Shown one piece after another: positions 57,543 to 64,000 of a stretch of 64,000 bases of DNA (within the stretch, counting starts at the first letter, position 1; every line of letters begins with the position of its first letter). The stretch spans positions 10,496,001-10,560,000 of the forward strand of contig JAFFJZ010000006.1 in assembly GCA_018340375.1 (NCBI GenBank). Reading direction: 5' to 3'. The DNA is from Gonatopus flavifemur (lineage: Eukaryota > Arthropoda > Insecta > Hymenoptera > Dryinidae). The position numbers were made by a program, and so were the translations under genes. The notes beneath the pieces are model-generated. The model saw nothing but the letters and a program-made list of their open reading frames with translations. It had not been told where the DNA came from and ran no database searches.

Positions 57543-57748
57543 TTACGGGAAAAAAGGGAATAGCTGTGGCAGCTACTCACTTTTTTAGCACCCTTTTTTC
57601 ATCGCTGTAGCTAAAATAATTGCAGCTGTAGCTATTTTTTCAACTGCACAGGTTTTGTGGTTGACATTTGGATACCAAAATAATTCAGCTTTTGAATGTT
57701 CTGAGTGACAAATATAACAAATAATAGCTCATTATTTTTTTTCCTGCT
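57543..57748. mobile_element. Family C element
   Basis: AATAGCTGTGGCAGCTACTC ... GTGGTTGACATTTGGATACC ... ATAGCTCATTATTTTTTTTCC. Confidence 0.7.
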
Positions 57749-57784
57749 GAACGCAATAGAAGTTCGATGAAACTTCGTCGAATC

Positions 57785-57987
57785 TCTTTGAATCGTTCAT
57801 TGAAACGAATTAGTGCTCGAACAACACAATATTCAGCTGTTGGAGAGCAAAAATTTCACTGTACATTATTCTTCAAACGATGTTTTCAGTTCCAAGGAGT
57901 TAATTCAAAGTGAAAAATAACAATGGTTCATCAGCTGTTGTGAATTTAAAATTTCGATTTGTTTTGTATAAACGATTCAGACTTCAA
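57785..57987 (+). mobile_element. Family A element
   Basis: CTTTGAATCGTTCATTGAAACG ... GTATAAACGATTCAGACTTC; middle ACGATGTTTTCAGTTCCAAG. Confidence 0.8.
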
Positions 57988-60900
57988 AAGAACATTTGAA
58001 TCGACTGATCTCAACGACGAACGAAGATTTTTCAAGAACATAATCAAAGAATCGCTTCTGGCCTAGAACTGGCGTTAATTCATTGACCTTGCAACGCGAA
58101 TCGTTCGAATCGCTTAAAAAAGAAATGAAAAGAATCCTCACATCGTACCACGATGTTATCCAACGATTATGTCATCCAACTGATCAATTGAATCATACGA
58201 TAATAACAACAACAAGAAAAAACCCACCACGGTTTTCTTCGCTCACAGAACAAGTACACGGAGATTTTTCAAAGATACATTTCAAAAGAATTATGACGAG
58301 TGTGAGAGATGTGAGTTACGTGGATGCATAAAAATTTGTGCGAATCGATTCACGTGTGATCACGTGACTCATACACGAAGAGAATATAAACAACAAGACT
58401 TATTTCAAATAAATCCATGGTATTGCATGATGCAGGTTTTCATGACTCTAAGTACAGTCGTAATAATGTTGAAACAGTCGCCCACCCACCCACTCGCTGT
58501 GGCGTATGACGTGACGGAATTACACAGAGATAGACACGCGTACAAAAGTACCCGCATATAAAAGAAGAATATGTATATATGCCCACATAGCTAATCCGTG
58601 GAAAGAGAAAGATGGAAAAATCCATGGCAAACGAGTTTTGTATGACCGTGTGTATACAGCGTATGCCTATACCTCCTAGCCGTGCTTGCTTTGAGATGGA
58701 AGAGGAAACGCAAGAGCCGCAAGAAGAAGAAGATGGATTTACGGTCAGGAAAGAGGGGAGGGGGAGGAGGAGCAGGAGTAGTACGATGTGCTGGTGGGAG
58801 GGGTGGAAGGAGAGAAGGAGAGAGAAAGAACGAGGGAAAAGGGAGGGAGGAGGAGCGATGACTTCCTTCAACTATTACTAGGTAGAGAGAAGGTTGAGGT
58901 CTGAGTTCGAGGCCAGCTCCCTCACTTTCCCACACTCTCAATACACTCGTACAAGTGAACAATAAACAGCAGACAAGTGCGGCCAGGCATAAATAGTAGT
59001 TTTATGTTGTGAATATATATATAATATATACATACTTACAGACACACACAAAAGTATGTTACGTGGCTCAAAACTACACGCTCGTCTGTCTAAGGGCATA
59101 TTATGTCTTTCGTGTACACAGATCACACTATACTTTTCCTGTTGATTACGACGTTTAAGTAACAACGTAAAATCCATTCCACGGTTAATTACAAACAGGG
59201 TCAGAGCTAAAAAGAACGAGTTATAATTACATTTCCATAGAATCAGTCAAATTAATTTGATAATTTCAATTATTACCATACTCGAATGATTTAGTGTTCC
59301 ATTTTCATTTTTTACCTGAATTGTAATTTCAATAAATTCAACTACCTTCGTATATAGACTTGAATCTCCCAGATCTAGCTGAGGATTCGAATTTTTTAAT
59401 AAACTTGACACAAATGATCAAGTTTCGATTTTTATTTTATATAATCCAGTATAAAATTGACAATTCTTCTAATAAAAAAATATCAGTACTGTCAAAATCT
59501 AAAGAATAATTCGCTATGGTAGGCTGAGAATTAGCTGTGATGGCTATTTCGTGTATTCGATATTTGAATAGCGAAAGAAATTGCTGGCAAAGGTATGGAC
59601 GGACCAAACCACGCAATCAAAATAACTGAACGACGCTTACTCAACAGCAGAATGCTGAACAAATATGCAGCAAATTGTTGAAAAAGTACAACAGTTTCGA
59701 GCGATTTGCAGGGACGTTGCGTCGCCAAATGCGCAACAACATGCTGTAAATCTAGGATTTTAGCTCGAGTTGTGTTGCTACGAAGTTGCTTGGTTTCATG
59801 AAATTCTTCCCATAGCAACTTCACGGAACCTTGATAAACAACGTAAGAGCAACGACTGCATAGCAACTTTTGTTTTCTAGGTAGTTGAATTGACGATAAG
59901 TTCAATTAGAGTAACTGCGCGATCGATTGATCGTAGGTCATCAAATGTTTGATGCATCTTTATCTCACTATACCAGTATTCTTCGTGCGTCAATTTTTCA
60001 GCATCTATAAGGTTTTTTTTACTTCATTTTCTTCATCGAATTGGAACTGTGTGAGGAGAAAAAAGGGTTGAAATTATAACGCTGTTGTCGATTTATATTC
60101 CAAATTAGAATTGAACGAGTTCGCCAAACCCAGCCCGTCAAAAGGTTTTGATATTCATGTCGGTGTACAAAGGATTGATAATTTGATTTTGAGGGATTCA
60201 AGAAGCACTGAGAAATTTCATTTCATATTCTTGGCGTAACCCCACTTTTCCATTGACCGATTACTCCATGAGAAAATTGGAATATACTTGTGAAACTCTG
60301 AAAAGAATAATACAAGCAAATCATTGATTCGATATAAGAAACGAAACCTCAGATTCAATAAAGTGTATTATGTACCACGCACGTTGAATGCGGATCGATT
60401 CCTTTCGTGCAACAACAGCGATCACCATTCTTCCTGTCCTCGGTAAAAATGTTTTTTCGCAAAACAATTTCGTTGGCAAAAGAAGATCTCGGGGTAAAGG
60501 AGATACGAGATAAAGAAGAAGAGAAAAAAAAAAATCAAGCAATTCCAGAAGCGGTTAACTTAAAGAGAATGTAACGAAAAGTAGTCAAACAAGTTTGCAT
60601 CTTCTCCCTCTCCTGTCGTTCTCTTTTGTCCTTGTGACCTCAAGAGAGCTTGAAATCGAAACTCTGTATCTCTCCAAGTCCATCCCAAAATAATCTTTCA
60701 GTCGTTGAATTTTCAACTTGCGGTCTTCAATTTTCTTTTATCGCCCGATGTTACATTCGTTTCCAAATATTTTCCCAATTGGCATCGTCGGTTCACGGCG
60801 ACGACACCAAGTTCTCGAGGTAAAATACAATTCTCTTGGTCAACATTTTCATTCATTCGCTTTCGAAGACTATTCTACTACCGGGAGGCGGTTTGGAATC

Positions 60901-61431
60901 TATACCGTGGCGCCACCTGTACGACCATCAAAGCGAGTATCATAGTTGAATTTTCGAAGACCGACCATAGATGGCGGTCATGGTATTTCTTTGCACCGAT
61001 GACGATGACGACGACGACGACGAGGACGTTCGTCCAACTTCGCTCCATTGATGCGGGTGATTTGAAGTGTTGTACGCCGAGGGAAAAAGAGAGAGGAGAG
61101 GAATTTCAAGATGAGATTCTTCTCTTGGCCTCCCAACACTTTACGAGCGTGCGAAGGAATGTCATGGGTGAAAATGAAAGTTGAAAATGAATTTTAAATG
61201 AAAATCTGTTGGCGCGTCGAGGGAACGACGTTTTTTTCTAAGGAATTTTGTTATTTTTAGGGAGATTTGTAGGTTACATGGAGGGAAAAATACACCGTGT
61301 AAGTGGATCATTTATGAGTTGCATGTGGGATAGTTACTGTTTTCTTCAAGACTCGTGTATGGTTTGTTTGTGCTAGCCCTGGTGAAAACAGTTTCTCTGA
61401 AAGTTCCCTAGGATCTCACTGAAAAAAATCA
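57988..61431. other. Upstream region, mostly unique
   Basis: A purine-rich plus-strand stretch at 58680-58860 (GA/GGA runs) makes long but low-complexity frames. A short family C relic lies at 59518-59592. (GAC)n at about 61004-61023. No gene recognised. Confidence 0.45.
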
Positions 61432-61651
61432 TGTTGCTGAAGTTTGAATCGTTTATTGAAACGAATTAGTAATTGAAAATAATAAAATGCCAAGTTGGTG
61501 AGGATCAAAAATCTTGCAGTGCATTTTTGAAACGCTTTATCCAGTTCCACGCACTCGATCAACTGGACAAGATAAATAACAATTATTTATCAAATTTTGT
61601 GGATTTGAATTTTAGTTTCGTTCCTATAAACGATTCAAACTTCCACAACAA
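61432..61651 (+). mobile_element. Family A element, full length, best-preserved ends
   Basis: TGTTGCTGAAGTTTGAATCG and TTTATTGAAACGAATTAG at the left; TCCTATAAACGATTCAAACT at the right. Confidence 0.88.
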
Positions 61652-61713
61652 CTGAACATTTTTCTGAATATTTCTAAAAAAAAACTGAATTCTTCTGAAA
61701 ATCACTGAGACTC

Positions 61714-61943
61714 CACTGTGGCAGCAAGTAGTTGAATTCCAAACAAAAATGCTTGGAAATTTACAACCTTGTTTTGGAAAAATAATTTTCGAACTTTCTT
61801 TGTAGATTGACAAACAAAAGTTCAAGAAGTTTCAAAAATCTCCGTAAAATCATAAAACTTTTTTACGATAATTTTCAGAGAAAGTTTGTGTAAAAAATTG
61901 CCAACTTTTCTTTAGCAATTTTGAAAATACTGTTTTCACAGTG
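61714..61943. mobile_element. Family D element, 230 bp, TC target duplication
   Basis: CACTGTGGCAGCAAG, AATTCCAAACAAAAATGCTT ... TTTTCACAGTG; TC at 61712-61713 and 61944-61945. It sits in the loop of a larger inverted repeat (GAAAATCACTGAGA / TCTCAGTGATTTTC). Confidence 0.88.
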
Positions 61944-61979
61944 TCTCTGAAAAACTCTTCCCCCAAAATCTCAGTGATT

Positions 61980-62770
61980 TTCCACCAGGGAGGATTCTGC
62001 AATCATTCGACCCCAACAAAATGGCAAACATTTCATATTTTCAGAGTTGCAGATTTCGGAACAGAATCAATGATGCAAACACTGTCGGTTGATATAGTTG
62101 AATAAATTTCCTGTATCTACGAGAATCAACTGTTACGTACGAAACAGCGAGAAATGGTAGCGTGTTATTTTTTTCTTCCACAAGATTATGATTATGTTTA
62201 TTCTCTCAGATTCTGTTGCCAAACGGTTTTTATCATCTCAAATGATGAGAAACGAGGAGGAGGAGGAGGAGGAAAAAAACTCGTAACGACACATTCAAGT
62301 AGAAAAATCTCAAGTAAAAGAGAACTTACGAAGAATGCTTTTTCTTATCTTACGTAAAAGTCAACGTGATAAGACTTGAACGCATGAGCGAACGACCGAA
62401 TCGTTGGAAGATCGGAAACGATAAGTAAAAGTAGCGGTTGTACATGCGCTATTTGAACGAGGTACAAAAAACTAGCCCGTATCCTACACGTATGCGTAGA
62501 CCAACACGTATTGCACACCGTTCTACGATTTTTGACCTAAATTTCGGACAAATTATCAATACTTTCACACTGGAACATAATCGTACGCTGAGAATACTGT
62601 TTCCACGTCGCACAGTGGTTTTTTTTTCACCAACCTAGCTGGACAAAAGTCAAAAAATCAAAGTCTCTCGATAGAATAAATGCAGGAAATGAATTTTTAT
62701 GCCATTGAAAATGGTTGTGAACATGATGAAATTGATAATTAATAGTCAGAAGTTTCCCGAGTCGAAAAAC
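61980..62770. other. Upstream region without recognised feature
   Basis: A short GGA run near 62250. No gene or repeat family seen. Confidence 0.45.
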
Positions 62771-62949
62771 TGTAATACTTTTTAAAGCCTGATCCACTCC
62801 GTAGTATGCAACGATCCAGAGTTTAATTGGGTCGAAAAGAGGTTAACATCAGGTTGAGAACAGGGCGAGATCAGGGCGAAAAATAAAATCAAACCTGATT
62901 CACTTCGTAATCCACAACCAATCAGGGCTAAATCAGGTTTCACTTTTTG
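62771..62949 (-). mobile_element. Dispersed repeat, long copy
   Basis: Reverse complement of the 9462 repeat, with an extra interior carrying CCCTGATTGG and CGCCCTGATCTCGCCC. Inverted ends TAATACTTTTTAAAGCCTGA and TCAGGTTTCACTTTTTGA are partly alike. Confidence 0.75.
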
Positions 62950-64000
62950 ACTCGGGTTGCCAATCATGTCGAAATGTTCTTATTCCCGCGTTTGTTAAAT
63001 GAAAAAGTCTAGATTGTGTTTTACAAAATGCATGTCGAAAAGTAGGGCTTCGCACGAGACTCGCGTCAAAGAAAGATCAAATAGTTACTCATAATTATTC
63101 CAACCTTTTGTGATATCAAGATGATTAAAATAATTCGAGAGTATAAATGGAATCAATGGGATGGGGTGGAACCTTGATCATTGAAACAAAATTAGCAGAG
63201 ATATATACGTCGGAATATGCAACGAGAACGATACCGAGACTAGTTCCAAGACTGAGAGAATATCTTAGTTATCTTCTGCGATGAAATCGAAATTCCATGT
63301 GATTTTGTTACACCTTAGGTAGAAGCTTGATTCCATTCAAAATTTTTGTGTTTTAAATTTTTAGGACAGCAAATATAGATAATTTCTTAATTTAAGACGA
63401 GAGTCTCATGCGAAGCCCTATCAAAAAGCCATCCAAGAGATATACAATCTTATTGTTGAATAGTAAGTATACAGTATCATTATCATAATTTTTATGCTGA
63501 AAGTAGAAGAAAAAATAGTTTAATCTTTTCTCAACCCATACCGTATAGTGGACCTACTTGTACCTTTACTGAAACAACAAAATTTCGACTCCAATAGACA
63601 ATCATTTTCCCAGTTCGAAAAATGGAAAAGAGATTTGAAAGTTTGAACAATCCTGAATCGTTTTCAAAAGTAATTAAAAACGACATCAAGTAGAAAATTC
63701 AAGTTACCTGAACTAAAATATTGCTTGTTGCAACAAAAATTTTCAGTTGAAGGGACTATAACTATACTAATATTCAGTCGAGACCACTAAGTTTTTAGTC
63801 GAGGACGTGGGAAACTTGTAACAAGTTCAGTATTTAGTTATTGAATTACAGGAAAGTTCAAAATTATTGTCTTGAGCTGCAGTTTATTGATACTTAATAA
63901 ATTCAGATGTGCGTTATGAATTCTTTGTGGCAGAATAGGGAAGTTCTTTCTGAACTTTCATATGTGTTAAATTTTACTGTCATGACAGACAAACTTTTGG
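62950..64000. other. Right edge of window, no recognised feature
   Basis: AT-rich unique sequence; GACGAGAGTCTCATGCGAAGC near 63400 and CTTCGCACGAGACTCGCGTC near 63050 are partly inverted to one another, perhaps the ends of a further element. Confidence 0.4.

Noticed and set aside
58440..58962. Long frames of 123-143 codons on the minus strand and 89 on the plus strand
   Set aside because: Low-complexity Ser/Leu/Pro or Arg/Glu/Gly translations of a purine-rich tract; overlapping frames are open on both strands.
59311..59330. AG/GT junction on the minus strand (AATTCAG/GTAAAA)
   Set aside because: No pyrimidine tract before the AG and a poor donor; unlike the sites at 17683 and 46126 it does not fit a recursive splice site.
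63701..63720. AG/GT junction on the minus strand (TTAGTTCAG/GTAACT)
   Set aside because: The upstream tract is purine-interrupted, so a chance match is more likely.

Overview
The window is AT-rich eukaryotic DNA with small spliced exons, long introns and many short palindromic DNA transposons. It holds one protein-coding gene that I recognise: the ecdysone receptor (EcR, NR1H1), on the minus strand. The ligand- and DNA-binding domains resemble my recollection of insect EcR, most of all hymenopteran EcR. I therefore infer an insect, probably a hymenopteran, without naming a species.

Layout in the direction of transcription (right to left). 64000-36100 is upstream or upstream-intron sequence full of transposon relics. 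It contains a strong candidate recursive splice site at 46126/46125. 35707-35125 is a first coding exon of the EcR-B1 type. 35124-7860 is a 27.3-kb phase-1 intron with nested mobile elements, a GC-rich tandem array at about 14.5-16.0 kb and a second strong candidate recursive splice site at 17683/17682. 7859-7396 is the common exon with both zinc fingers. 6886-6623 is the hinge and start of the ligand-binding domain, and 6542-6167 and 6081-5837 are the rest of that domain, ending in a TAA stop. 5836-1 is 3' UTR and downstream flank, rich in simple repeats. All splice junctions obey GT/AG, all phases match, and the joined frame encodes 643 residues from the ATG at 35707. An EcR-A-type first exon is not visible; if it exists it probably lies beyond 64000.

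The rest is mostly mobile-element archaeology. At least five families of short non-autonomous inverted-repeat elements occur, several of them nested. Many are bounded by exact 2-bp target duplications, some confirmed by empty paralogous sites inside this same window. A 1.5-kb TTAA-flanked foldback element resembles piggyBac. The most unusual local structure is an array of 11 GCGNAGC-centred repeats with a 134-bp higher-order period. The variable base falls on the middle of the known GNA mini-hairpin loop, and the array was later broken by two transposon insertions.
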